Positions 35,860 through 44,148 of a stretch of DNA of 52,423 bases are shown here, piece after piece. This DNA is from Jiulongibacter sp. (GTDB lineage: Bacteria; Bacteroidota; Bacteroidia; Cytophagales; Spirosomataceae), in NCBI GenBank assembly GCA_024645245.1, contig JAHEBN010000007.1:1-52423 (forward strand), read 5' to 3'. Within the stretch, counting starts at the first letter, position 1. Each line of letters starts with the position of its first letter. A model generated the notes under the pieces. The model did not search any database, had not been told where the DNA came from, and saw nothing but the letters and a program-made list of their open reading frames with translations. A program made the translations under genes and the position numbers.

Positions 35860-36801
35860 TCAAAAATAACCCTGCTGTTTTCTTTTTTCCATTGCAGCCT
35901 CTGATCGTTTGTCATCAATTCTTGCACCTCTTTCTGAAATCTCAGCACCAATAATTTCATCGATAATGGTATCAATATTATCGGCATCACTCAATACAGC
36001 AGCTGTACAAGTCATATCACCAACAGTTCGGAATCTTACAGTTGCTTCATAAGCTTTTTCGTCATCCGATTTATTTATAAATTCTGAATCCGCCCAAATC
36101 ATACCATCTCTTTTAAATACGTTTCTTTGATGAGAATAATATATCGACGGGATTTCCATCTCTTCCTCCTTTATATAATTCCAAACATCCAGTTCCGTCC
36201 AATTACTTATAGGGAAAACCCTTACATTTTCTCCCAATTCGATTTTACCATTCAGAATGTCGAACATTTCAGGGCGTTGTTTTTTGGCGTCCCATTGTCC
36301 AAAATCATCCCTAACACTAAAAATACGCTCTTTAGCCCTAGCTTTTTCTTCATCTCTGCGGGCTCCTCCAATACATGCATCAAATTTACCCGCTTCAATT
36401 GTATCCAATAATGTAACAGTTTGCAAAGCATTTCTGCTGGCATATTTACCGGACTCTTCTTTCACTTTTCCTTCTTTAATTGATTCTTCAACATGGCCTA
36501 TTATTAATTCAAGTCCTAGCTCTTCAACTAATTTATCCCTAAAATCAATGGTTTCCGGAAAATTATGACCAGTATCAATATGTACTAATGGAAATGGTAT
36601 TTTACCTGGGTAAAAAGCTTTTTGAGCTAACCTAACCAAGGTAATTGAATCTTTCCCTCCTGAAAAAAGTAAGGCGGGTTTCTCAAACTGTGCCGCGACT
36701 TCCCGTATAATATAAATAGCCTCATCTTCCAACTGTCTTGGAAAACTACGGTTTGATTTAAAATTCTGTTTCGATTGCATTTTTACTAATTCTTGTTCCA
36801 T
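35860..36801 (-). CDS. cysD: Sulfate adenylyltransferase small subunit
   Basis: 313 residues of the PP-loop superfamily: PALLFSGGKDSITLVRLAQK (PP-loop SGGKDS), PLVHIDTGHNFPETI and GGARRDEEKARAKER. It forms the ATP sulfurylase with CysN. Length and motifs are normal. It lies between cysH (9 bases upstream) and cysN. Confidence 0.96.
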   Translation of the reverse strand: MEQELVKMQSKQNFKSNRSFPRQLEDEAIYIIREVAAQFEKPALLFSGGKDSITLVRLAQKAFYPGKIPFPLVHIDTGHNFPETIDFRDKLVEELGLELIIGHVEESIKEGKVKEESGKYASRNALQTVTLLDTIEAGKFDACIGGARRDEEKARAKERIFSVRDDFGQWDAKKQRPEMFDILNGKIELGENVRVFPISNWTELDVWNYIKEEEMEIPSIYYSHQRNVFKRDGMIWADSEFINKSDDEKAYEATVRFRTVGDMTCTAAVLSDADNIDTIIDEIIGAEISERGARIDDKRSEAAMEKRKQQGYF

Positions 36802-36810
36802 AAATTTAAA

Positions 36811-37485
36811 TTAAGAGGAGTGCAGGCCGCATTCTTTTTTTGATGCTTCCCATGACCATCTACCCGCCCGGGGTTCTTCGCCCTCCATTATTGCTCTTGT
36901 ACAAGGTGCACAGCCTATACTTATAAAATTTTTCCGATGGAGAATATTGTCAGGAATCTTATTTTCCTGAATAAAAACCACCATTTGGTCATATGTCCAA
37001 TCTAAGAGTGGATTAAATTTAAAAACATTATTAGGCTCATCCCACTCCCAAATATTCATATTACTGCGATTATCACTTTGTTCAGCTCGTAGGCCTGTGA
37101 TCCATACTTCGGCTCCTTTAAGAGCTTTTTTTAAAGGAATAATCTTACGAATATGACAACACTCTTTTCTGTTTTCCACCGACTCGTAAAAGCTATTGAA
37201 ACCTTTTTCTTTAACCAGATTTTGAACCATCTCAGTTTCTGGAAAATAAGTTTTAAATTCCATTTTATACCTACTTTTGGTCTTATCCATTAACTCATAA
37301 GTTTCCTGAAAAAGTCTTCCAGTATCTAATGTGAAAATTTCAATTGGTAATTTATGCGTCCAGATTTCATGTGCAATTACCTGATCTTCCTGCCCAAAAG
37401 ATGAGGAAAAAACAACATTCTCATAGTTTTCCGCTACCCATTTTAAACGATCCGTCAATGAGAATTCCAATAGTTTTCCATTCAT
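36811..37485 (-). CDS. cysH: APS reductase, assimilatory, Fe-S type (CysH family)
   Basis: 224 residues of the PP-loop fold. The cluster-binding cysteines are Cys109-Cys110 (KECCHIRK) and Cys192/Cys195 (GCAPC), which mark the 4Fe-4S reductases that use APS, unlike the PAPS reductases that lack them. The C-terminal catalytic Cys219 is in KKECGLH. It reduces adenylyl sulfate to sulfite with thioredoxin-type donors. The absence of an APS kinase in the operon fits direct use of APS. It sits 4 bases after the TauE-type gene and 9 bases before cysD. Confidence 0.92.
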   Translation of the reverse strand: MNGKLLEFSLTDRLKWVAENYENVVFSSSFGQEDQVIAHEIWTHKLPIEIFTLDTGRLFQETYELMDKTKSRYKMEFKTYFPETEMVQNLVKEKGFNSFYESVENRKECCHIRKIIPLKKALKGAEVWITGLRAEQSDNRSNMNIWEWDEPNNVFKFNPLLDWTYDQMVVFIQENKIPDNILHRKNFISIGCAPCTRAIMEGEEPRAGRWSWEASKKECGLHSS

Positions 37486-37489
37486 ATTC

Positions 37490-38371
37490 TTAATATATAT
37501 ATCTGATTATATTCAAAATACTTATTAACACCACAATTAGGCCTACACTTATCATTAATTTCTTTGCAGCAATAAAGCGAACTAACCAAGCTCCTAAAGG
37601 AGCTGCAAATATACCTCCTAAAACCAATCCTACTATGGGCTGCCAGGCTTCCAAATCAATAAAAATCATAAAAACACCTGTGCTGAAAAAAGCTACAAAA
37701 AATTCGGCGGTATTCACAGTTCCGACTGTTTCTTTAGGAGGATTTCCCTTTCTCAACAAATTAGATGTAACCAAAGGACCCCATCCCCCACCTCCGATCG
37801 CATCCAAAAAACCACCATAAAAACCTAAAATACCCAGATTTTTGTTTACTGGTGTTTGAGGGCGTCCTTTAAATGCCTTGTATAAGATCAAACCACCGAG
37901 AACAACCATATAAGCGGAAATGAATGGTCTGATAAAATCCGGTTGAAAAACTTCTGATATAAGATATGCCCCTATCATGGCTCCAATAACCCCAGTAATA
38001 ACAATTCGAAAGAATAATTTTTTATCAATATTGCCAAAATATATATGAGACAAACCACTAAATCCGGTTGTAAAAACTTCTGCGGTATGAACACTGGCTG
38101 TTGCAAATGCTGGGGGCACCCCTACCCCTAGTAATAAGGATGTACAAGTAGCTCCATAAGCCATTCCAAGAGCTCCATCAATAAGTTGAGCAAAAAAACC
38201 AACACCTACAAAATACGCAAACAAGGGGTCGATTTGAAATGCAAGTTGATTCATTGAGTTGAATATTCTGAAAGCCAATAAACTAATAAGACCAATTTTC
38301 ATTAAAATCATAACAATTGCTATGTATTTGAATTTAATTGAGTTACTAAGTGATATAGCGATTTTTTCCAT
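37490..38371 (-). CDS. TauE/SafE-family membrane permease
   Basis: 293 residues with about eight helices. The motif GFFAQLIDGALGMAYGATCT and the later GGFLDAIGGGGWGPLVTSNL are the two repeats of the TauE/SafE (DUF81) family. Members move sulfite, sulfoacetate or other anions; in sulfate-assimilation operons they are often taken as sulfate or sulfite carriers. Inside this operon it may import sulfate or release excess sulfite; the sequence cannot decide which. It lies 41 bases downstream of the SUMT gene. Confidence 0.85.
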   Translation of the reverse strand: MEKIAISLSNSIKFKYIAIVMILMKIGLISLLAFRIFNSMNQLAFQIDPLFAYFVGVGFFAQLIDGALGMAYGATCTSLLLGVGVPPAFATASVHTAEVFTTGFSGLSHIYFGNIDKKLFFRIVITGVIGAMIGAYLISEVFQPDFIRPFISAYMVVLGGLILYKAFKGRPQTPVNKNLGILGFYGGFLDAIGGGGWGPLVTSNLLRKGNPPKETVGTVNTAEFFVAFFSTGVFMIFIDLEAWQPIVGLVLGGIFAAPLGAWLVRFIAAKKLMISVGLIVVLISILNIIRYIY

Positions 38372-38382
38372 ATTCTATATTT

Positions 38383-38402
38383 GTCCTACCGTTTAAGTAG
38401 AC
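38383..38402. repeat. Imperfect dyad between cobA and the TauE gene
   Basis: GTC-C-TAC (38383-38389) and GTAGAC (38397-38402) form a dyad with one bulged base, close to the pattern of the palindrome upstream of the operon (shared TCTACT). It may be a second regulator site, or chance. Confidence 0.25.
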
Positions 38403-38412
38403 TTAGTTAAAA

Positions 38413-39174
38413 TTAATAAACATTCTCTTGAAGCATTAATTCCGAAAGCTTTTCTGGTAAATTCAAAGAATTAACCACCTCACCAATTACAATTACTGCA
38501 GGGTTTTTAATATTATTTCTTAAAACTAAATATTCCATATTCTCGATTGTACCCTTTATTATTCTTTGATTCTCAAAAGTTGCATTGGCAATTATTGAAA
38601 AAGGTTTAGCTCCGGCCCCGTTTTGTAGCATTAACTTTTGAATTAATGAAATTTTACTCATCCCCATCAGTATTACCAATGTAGAATTAGATTGAGCTGC
38701 AAGTTCAATATCTTTACTTAAAGATCCGTCGGATTTATGCCCTGTAATTACCCAAAAACCGTCGGCATATTGTCTGTCTGTTAGCGGTATATCATTGATA
38801 CCTAGTGTTTGAAAACTGGAAATACCCGGCACAAAAATTGTTTCTACTCCTCTTTGCCTTGCAAAACGTGTTTCTTCACCACCTCTTCCAAAAATAAATG
38901 GATCACCACCTTTTAATCTCACCACTGTACCTTTTTGATATGCTTTTTCAACAATCAGGTAATTAATTCCATCCTGACTTATGCCTGGCTTGTGCCCTTC
39001 TTTACCAACAAAAATTTTCTCGCAAAGTGGATGACAATAATCTAATAAGGACAAGTTTACCAGTTTATCATACAAAATCACATCCGCTTCACGAAGTGCA
39101 TTTATGGCTTTAAGCGTGATCAGTTCCGGATCTCCTGGTCCTGCTCCCACCAGAATAAGTTTTGGTGATTTCAT
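38413..39174 (-). CDS. cobA: Uroporphyrinogen-III C-methyltransferase
   Basis: 253 residues when started at the ATG at 39172-39174. It has the tetrapyrrole methylase motifs LVGAGPGDPELITLKA, VRLKGGDPFIFGRGGEE and FVPGISSF. It makes precorrin-2 for siroheme, the cofactor of the sulfite reductase encoded just upstream. A longer frame exists back to 39327, but it overlaps the sulfite reductase 3' end by 130 bases and its extra 51 residues look like out-of-frame sequence. The dehydrogenase and chelatase steps are not encoded here. Confidence 0.92.
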   Translation of the reverse strand: MKSPKLILVGAGPGDPELITLKAINALREADVILYDKLVNLSLLDYCHPLCEKIFVGKEGHKPGISQDGINYLIVEKAYQKGTVVRLKGGDPFIFGRGGEETRFARQRGVETIFVPGISSFQTLGINDIPLTDRQYADGFWVITGHKSDGSLSKDIELAAQSNSTLVILMGMSKISLIQKLMLQNGAGAKPFSIIANATFENQRIIKGTIENMEYLVLRNNIKNPAVIVIGEVVNSLNLPEKLSELMLQENVY

Positions 39175-39193
39175 TTTGTTCAGGATAAAATTT

Positions 39194-41272
39194 TTAATTA
39201 ACTGCCAATAGTTTTTCTCTATATGTTGCACACTTATTAACAATGTCTGAAGCCTGTGCAATATAATTTTCTGCAAATATCTTATCCGGAGGATTTCTAT
39301 TAATTTCCATAATAGCGTTTGAAACATTTAAACCTAACATTTCGCTAAAATGCTCTCCGAAATCAACTATTATTTTCGTTTGAGTATTACAATTGATCCC
39401 TTTTTCTAGTAAAAGAGCCTTACCAGCACTTATTTGAGCCGAATAAGCATAGTAGATTGCATCTGACCAGGCATTTTGTTTATATGATTCCAAAGATGAA
39501 TTCAATTTTTCTTCAGCCTCAAAAATCAAAATGCCAATAAGATCAACAACAACACCCGCACATTCTCCAACACCAATCGCGGTTTCAAACAATTCATCCC
39601 TACCCCAATCAATGAAATCGGCATTGGACAGGGTACTTAAATCCGCCAGCGGCTTCAATAAATCATAAAAATAAATTTTACCCTTTCTATCAAAATAATC
39701 ATTAAAATATTCACCATCAAGTGCATTCAATTCAAAATCAGCGAAAATAGACCTAAGTACATCCGGCCCTCTTTTACTAGGTACTTTTATTACTTTTTCT
39801 GCTGCTTTTCCAATGCCATCACCTAGAGTTCCACCACCTAATAATACCTGTAATGCCGGTAAAACTTTTTTATCTAAAGATTTCAAACTGCTTCCATGAA
39901 AGCCAATATTTGCCATACCATGTTGACCGCAGGAGTTCATACACCCGCTTATCTTTATCGTAATGTTATTATTTTTTACTAAATCAGGAAATTCCTCAGT
40001 AATTACATTCTCCAAAACATGTGTTATGCTAGTGCTATCCGAAATGGCCAGATTGCAGGTATCAGTGCCAGGGCATGCAGTAATATTGGCTACACTATTA
40101 GCACCTGGTGAAGACAAATTGTATTTTTTCAATACGTTAAATACATAGGCTAAATTTGCTTCGGGAATATTTCTAAAAAACAAACCTTGATTTATGGTAA
40201 CCCGCACATCATTACCTATATAACCCTCGAGCTCAGCTATGAGATTTCTCGAGACTGTGCTACTAATATTTCCTAAAGGTACCCGAACATATACCCCAAA
40301 AAGTCCTTGTTGTCGTTGTCGAATCACATTCGTTTGATACCATAAATCATATTCATTCTTCAATCCAACAAAGGAATCGGATGATAATTTATTTGGAATC
40401 TCAATGGTATCTGAAAATGGATTTATATCTACTTTTTGGTGGCTTAAAGCATTATTCTCCATTTTTACCAAATCGATGAATTGATCAAAACCAATTTTTT
40501 GAATCAGAAATTTAAGTCTTGCTTTATTTCTGGAATTACGCTCACCATGGCGATCAAATACACGAAGTACCGATTCAATAAAAGGAATAAGCTTATTAGC
40601 CGGAAGGAAATTATAAGCTAATAAAGCCATATGGGGCTGAGCACCTAAACCGCCTCCAACCATTACTTTAAATCCTAAAATTCCATTATTTATTTTCGGG
40701 ATAAAACCTAAATCATGTATATAAGTAAGGGCGGTATCAAGTTCATTATTTGAAAAAGCCATTTTTATTTTTCTACCCATTTCCTGACAGATAGGGTTTC
40801 TCAAAAAGAATACAAAAACGGCATGAGCATATGGAGTGACATCAAAAAGTTCATTTATATCAACTCCTGCAGTTACCGATGCAGTTACATTCCTGACTGT
40901 ATTGCCGCATGCTTCACGCAAAGTAATACTATCTTGCTCCAAAAGGCTCCAAAGTTCAGGTGTTCTATCCAGACTAACATAATGAATCTGTACATCCTGT
41001 CTCGTGGTTAAATGAAGATTTCCTATTGAATACTCATCAGAAATATCGGCTATCTTTTTCCATTGGTTAAAAGTCATTTTACCATAAGGTAACTTAATTC
41101 TTACCATTTGTACACCTGGTTGCCTCTGACCATATACCCCACGTGCTAATCTCAGACTTCTAAATTTATCTTCATCAATTTTACCTTCTTTAAAAAGTTT
41201 TATCTTTTTTTCAAGATCAATTATATCTTTCTCGACTAAAGGATTTTCTAATTCAGTTCTAAAGCTTTGCAT
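39194..41272 (-). CDS. Sulfite/nitrite reductase-family protein with C-terminal HEPN-like domain
   Basis: 692 residues. The first about 540 are a siroheme-[4Fe-4S] reductase of the sulfite/nitrite family: two ferredoxin-like halves, and cluster cysteines Cys400/Cys406 (ACPGTDTC) and Cys444/Cys448 (GCMNSCGQHG). Residues about 580-690 are an added helical domain with AIYYAYSAQISAGKALLLEKGI and DFGEHFSE, the pattern of HEPN domains (AYYAMFHAAKALLLxKGI...FGKHF). The R-x4-6-H RNase motif of toxic HEPN proteins is not evident, so a structural or nucleotide-sensing role is more likely. In this operon it should reduce sulfite to sulfide; no CysJ flavoprotein gene is near, so ferredoxin is the probable donor. 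It is the first gene of the operon, with a promoter element and a palindrome upstream. Confidence 0.82.
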   Translation of the reverse strand: MQSFRTELENPLVEKDIIDLEKKIKLFKEGKIDEDKFRSLRLARGVYGQRQPGVQMVRIKLPYGKMTFNQWKKIADISDEYSIGNLHLTTRQDVQIHYVSLDRTPELWSLLEQDSITLREACGNTVRNVTASVTAGVDINELFDVTPYAHAVFVFFLRNPICQEMGRKIKMAFSNNELDTALTYIHDLGFIPKINNGILGFKVMVGGGLGAQPHMALLAYNFLPANKLIPFIESVLRVFDRHGERNSRNKARLKFLIQKIGFDQFIDLVKMENNALSHQKVDINPFSDTIEIPNKLSSDSFVGLKNEYDLWYQTNVIRQRQQGLFGVYVRVPLGNISSTVSRNLIAELEGYIGNDVRVTINQGLFFRNIPEANLAYVFNVLKKYNLSSPGANSVANITACPGTDTCNLAISDSTSITHVLENVITEEFPDLVKNNNITIKISGCMNSCGQHGMANIGFHGSSLKSLDKKVLPALQVLLGGGTLGDGIGKAAEKVIKVPSKRGPDVLRSIFADFELNALDGEYFNDYFDRKGKIYFYDLLKPLADLSTLSNADFIDWGRDELFETAIGVGECAGVVVDLIGILIFEAEEKLNSSLESYKQNAWSDAIYYAYSAQISAGKALLLEKGINCNTQTKIIVDFGEHFSEMLGLNVSNAIMEINRNPPDKIFAENYIAQASDIVNKCATYREKLLAVN

Positions 41273-41301
41273 AAAGGTGATTAATTTCTCTAAGATTTAT
41301 A

Positions 41302-41309
41302 CAAATATA
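41302..41309 (-). promoter_or_regulatory. -7 promoter element of the sulfur assimilation operon
   Basis: On the minus strand this reads TATATTTG, an exact TAnnTTTG match that ends 29 bases before the sulfite reductase ATG, predicting a leader of about 23 bases. A palindrome occupies the bases just upstream, where the -33 region should be. Confidence 0.6.
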
Positions 41310-41314
41310 GCATT

Positions 41315-41335
41315 ACTCTACTAAGCTTATAGAGT
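41315..41335. promoter_or_regulatory. Palindrome, candidate operator of the sulfur operon
   Basis: The arms ACTCTA (41315-41320) and TAGAGT (41330-41335) flank a perfect TAAGCTTA (41322-41329) with one extra C at 41321. This is a 20-base palindrome with a single bulge, placed 5-26 bases upstream of the -7 element on the minus strand. That position fits repressor binding over the -33 region, or activator binding beside the polymerase. No regulator gene lies in the window. Confidence 0.5.
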
Positions 41336-41415
41336 ATATAGACTTTTTATTTACTTTTTTTTAGCCAAACTTTAAATAATTATTAAATTTTTAGGGAAAG
41401 TACAAAACAAAGTAT

Positions 41416-42321
41416 TCAAACAGTATACAAAATGTATTGTTCAGCAATTAAAGTATTACTAAAAACTTCTAATGCTTCAGATAAATGAGTTAATTCATTG
41501 CCATATCTTGACGAGAAATGTCCAAGAAGTAATTTAGAAACATTCGCTTCTTTTGCAATTAAGGCAGCTTGACGAGCTGTACTGTGAAATGTATTTTCGG
41601 CCCTTTTGCTATCCACGTCGGTAAAAGTAGCTTCATGATACAATAAATCTGATTCAAAAATAACAGGTAAAATATCTTTATTAAATGCTGTATCCGAGCA
41701 ATAAGAAAAAACTTTTGCTTTGTTCCCTTCCTTCGTATAAGTGGAATTAAGGAAAATTTCGCCGGTTAATTCATCTTTGACATCCTTACCTTCTTTGAGC
41801 ATTTTAATATATGGTATTGGGAAATTCACCGGAAGTATATCCTTAATTATTTTTCTTTTAGATGCTTTTTGAATTAATTTAAAACCTGTGGTTGGTATCC
41901 GATGAATCAATGGAAAAGTATATATTTCCAAAGCAGCATTTTCAAAGATCTTTGAAACGTGAACATTTTGTGTTGCAATGAATTCAAGTTTAAAAGAAAG
42001 AGTAGAACCAGAGTGAAACAATTGTAAATGAATAATCTCCAATAAAGCCTCAGGCCCAATCAAAGTTAAGGGTTCCGTTCTGTGATGAAGACTAAAAGTA
42101 GAAAGCAGACCTACGAGACCGAAATAATGATCTCCATGTAAGTGACTTATACAAATTGTTTTAATTCGACTTGTTTTTACCTTATGTTCCAAAAATCGAA
42201 ATTGTGTTCCTTCACCGCAATCAATCAAAACATATTCATTATCGACTGAAAGTAAAAAAGCTGAAGGATTTCTATTTCTTTGGGGAGTTGCAGACCCTAC
42301 ACCAAACACTTGTAATTCCAC
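41416..42321 (-). CDS. rnz: Ribonuclease Z
   Basis: 301 residues of the metallo-beta-lactamase fold. The metal motif is ISHLHGDHYFGLVGLL, with later His/Asp ligands in YCSDTAF and LLYHEATF, then HSTARQAALIAKEA and LLLGHFSSRYG, as in tRNase Z. The enzyme removes the 3' trailer of tRNA precursors. It lies 11 bases after a STAS-like gene, probably in one transcript. Confidence 0.93.
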   Translation of the reverse strand: MELQVFGVGSATPQRNRNPSAFLLSVDNEYVLIDCGEGTQFRFLEHKVKTSRIKTICISHLHGDHYFGLVGLLSTFSLHHRTEPLTLIGPEALLEIIHLQLFHSGSTLSFKLEFIATQNVHVSKIFENAALEIYTFPLIHRIPTTGFKLIQKASKRKIIKDILPVNFPIPYIKMLKEGKDVKDELTGEIFLNSTYTKEGNKAKVFSYCSDTAFNKDILPVIFESDLLYHEATFTDVDSKRAENTFHSTARQAALIAKEANVSKLLLGHFSSRYGNELTHLSEALEVFSNTLIAEQYILYTV

Positions 42322-42332
42322 TATTAAATTAT

Positions 42333-42728
42333 TTAATCATCGTATTCATCCGATTGTTCCAGGTCAAATCCAAAATCATTCTCCATTTCATTCATAAAAA
42401 CCGCTTCTATCGCCTCCTCTACAGTCGGTAAAATAGTTGCATTTTCTAATTCGAGTTCCATAAAGTCGGCTGCAAGATCTATTGCCGTAACTAAAACCAG
42501 AATTCCCGATTCATTTTCACAAACCCTGTTTATTTTTTTTAATAAATTAGATAAATCGGTAGAAATTGACTCCAATTCTTTCAATTCTAAAATATAGTTG
42601 GCATTTCCATCTACTCGATAACTTTTAACTATTTCCTTCTCAATAATATCACAATTTGATTTATTAAGATTATGTTCCGACAAAGTGAGCAACAGATACT
42701 TTTCTTCTTTTTTTAAGGCTAAATCCAT
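42333..42728 (-). CDS. STAS-like protein upstream of rnz
   Basis: 131 residues. The fold pattern (beta strand YLLLTLSE, then YILELKELESISTDLSNLLK, then GILVLVTAIDLAADFMEL) resembles the STAS/anti-sigma-factor-antagonist fold, and SIST lies where the phosphorylated Ser usually sits. A strongly acidic tail (about 110-131, EMENDFGFDLEQSDEYDD) follows. Similar small genes are found next to rnz in Bacteroidota. The function is unknown. A TAnnTTTG element lies about 50 bases upstream of its start. Confidence 0.6.
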   Translation of the reverse strand: MDLALKKEEKYLLLTLSEHNLNKSNCDIIEKEIVKSYRVDGNANYILELKELESISTDLSNLLKKINRVCENESGILVLVTAIDLAADFMELELENATILPTVEEAIEAVFMNEMENDFGFDLEQSDEYDD

Positions 42729-42775
42729 TTCTTATGTAGTTTTAAATCAATTAATATAATAAGGTTCCGCAAAAT

Positions 42776-42783
42776 CAAATTTA
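42776..42783 (-). promoter_or_regulatory. Candidate promoter element of the STAS-rnz pair
   Basis: On the minus strand this reads TAAATTTG, an exact TAnnTTTG match that overlaps the stop codon of the upstream polytopic gene. It predicts a leader of about 40 bases. Confidence 0.45.
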
Positions 42784-44130
42784 TTTTGATCCTATTGGAA
42801 CTTCTTCTTTTGACTTATTAACGAAAGTTTTAAGGTAGCGGGTTATAAATATCATATAAATCCAATTTTGGTAACCATAAGGTAAACCTTGAGTTAAATT
42901 TGATACGGTACACAGGAAAAAGATGCCACAAACAAAGAATAATACTGAGCTATATTCATTTCTGATGTATTTTCTTATATTTAAAAAGGCTAATAAATGC
43001 CAGGAAATAAAAATAATAAACCCTATTATACCCATATCCTGAAAAATTTGAATAACCGGTATATCCAGATAATAAAATGCATAACCATGACCAAAAATCA
43101 ACCTAAGTAAGTCAAAAGATTCAAAGTCATCAATTAGATTATTGTACATGAAATTTATGGTCTCTACCCTGGTGCCGGCTGACATATCTGTTTCTAAAGC
43201 TGAATTTTGATCGTATTTGCCGACTACCAAAGTGTTTATAATTTTAAATCCGCGACCTACGAAAATATTTACAATTAAATCGACTTCCTTCGCATGTGCT
43301 GAATAAAATGCCAATGAGCCGATTAAGCCAATTCCAAGAATTATTATATTGATTGGTTTTCTAATTTGTTTTTTAAATACGCCAAGAATATATCCTTTTG
43401 GCAAAAATAAAATTAAAAAAAAAGCAAAAAGTAAAATAGATAAAATAGTTGCCATTGAAAATGTAAAAGCTAATACTAGTATGGAGCTCACGGTTGCTAT
43501 AAATAGGGCTATTTTACTAACGCTTTTCAGTTTAAATTTCAAACAAGACAGTACTATTAGTAATCCGGTATATGCACTTTTGGCAAATATGTGCGGATTT
43601 GTTACACCTTCTACTTCTCCTGTTTTATTTACAACTGCAAGATTTAATCTTCCTCCCAATTGAAAATTACCTCCTAATAAACTTATCGCCAGTACACCCA
43701 CATTTTGAATAATTATCAAATAAATCAAAAAATTCAAAAAACCATTTTCTTCCAATTCTGCTAAAGACAAGAAAGACAACAAAAAAAGGAAAATCATATT
43801 TATGGATAAATAAATAATTTCTGTACCCACATTTACATGACTGGCATGATAAATCCATAAATAGACAAAACAGATAACGTGAAACAATACCACAATTAGT
43901 GTCAACCGATTATCTGGTTTATAAAGTCTTTTGTAATGATCTAAAGGAATCATTAAAAGAAGGCTAAAGAACAAGAAAGCCTGTGTAAAAATTGAACTAC
44001 TTGGTGCCAATCTTAGTCCGTCTCGCAACAAATAATTTAATGGAAAACCGAATAAAAAAAGAGAAAGGCCTATAATACTCTTCTTTCTAATAAAAGCTGT
44101 GAAATAAACATCAAATAGGTTTTTAGTCAT
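42781..44130 (-). CDS. Polytopic membrane protein, O-antigen ligase/polymerase-like
   Basis: 449 residues with about 11-12 hydrophobic helices and one long loop (about 285-345, ending LIFGHGYAFYYLDIPVIQIF). That layout, with a large external loop in the second half and a late RLIFGHG-type motif, is typical of Wzy polymerases and WaaL ligases. It probably joins or extends a surface glycan, but the family assignment is by topology and weak motif. It follows the neighbouring membrane protein by 18 bases on the same strand. Confidence 0.55.
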   Translation of the reverse strand: MTKNLFDVYFTAFIRKKSIIGLSLFLFGFPLNYLLRDGLRLAPSSSIFTQAFLFFSLLLMIPLDHYKRLYKPDNRLTLIVVLFHVICFVYLWIYHASHVNVGTEIIYLSINMIFLFLLSFLSLAELEENGFLNFLIYLIIIQNVGVLAISLLGGNFQLGGRLNLAVVNKTGEVEGVTNPHIFAKSAYTGLLIVLSCLKFKLKSVSKIALFIATVSSILVLAFTFSMATILSILLFAFFLILFLPKGYILGVFKKQIRKPINIIILGIGLIGSLAFYSAHAKEVDLIVNIFVGRGFKIINTLVVGKYDQNSALETDMSAGTRVETINFMYNNLIDDFESFDLLRLIFGHGYAFYYLDIPVIQIFQDMGIIGFIIFISWHLLAFLNIRKYIRNEYSSVLFFVCGIFFLCTVSNLTQGLPYGYQNWIYMIFITRYLKTFVNKSKEEVPIGSK

Positions 44131-44148
44131 TTTTAATTTATTTAAAAA

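Noticed and set aside
36257-36568. 103-codon frame antisense to cysD
   Set aside because: Shadow of a well-recognised gene; composition follows the complementary strand.
38376-38383. Plus-strand TATATTTG in the cobA-TauE gap as a promoter
   Set aside because: It points against the operon into the antisense of cobA, and no plus-strand gene follows; a chance match in AT-rich DNA.
39175-39327. Longer N-terminus of the uroporphyrinogen methyltransferase
   Set aside because: It would overlap the 3' end of sulfite reductase by about 130 bases and adds a stretch with no family similarity; the family start LVGAGPGDPELITLKA is only a few residues after the ATG at 39174.
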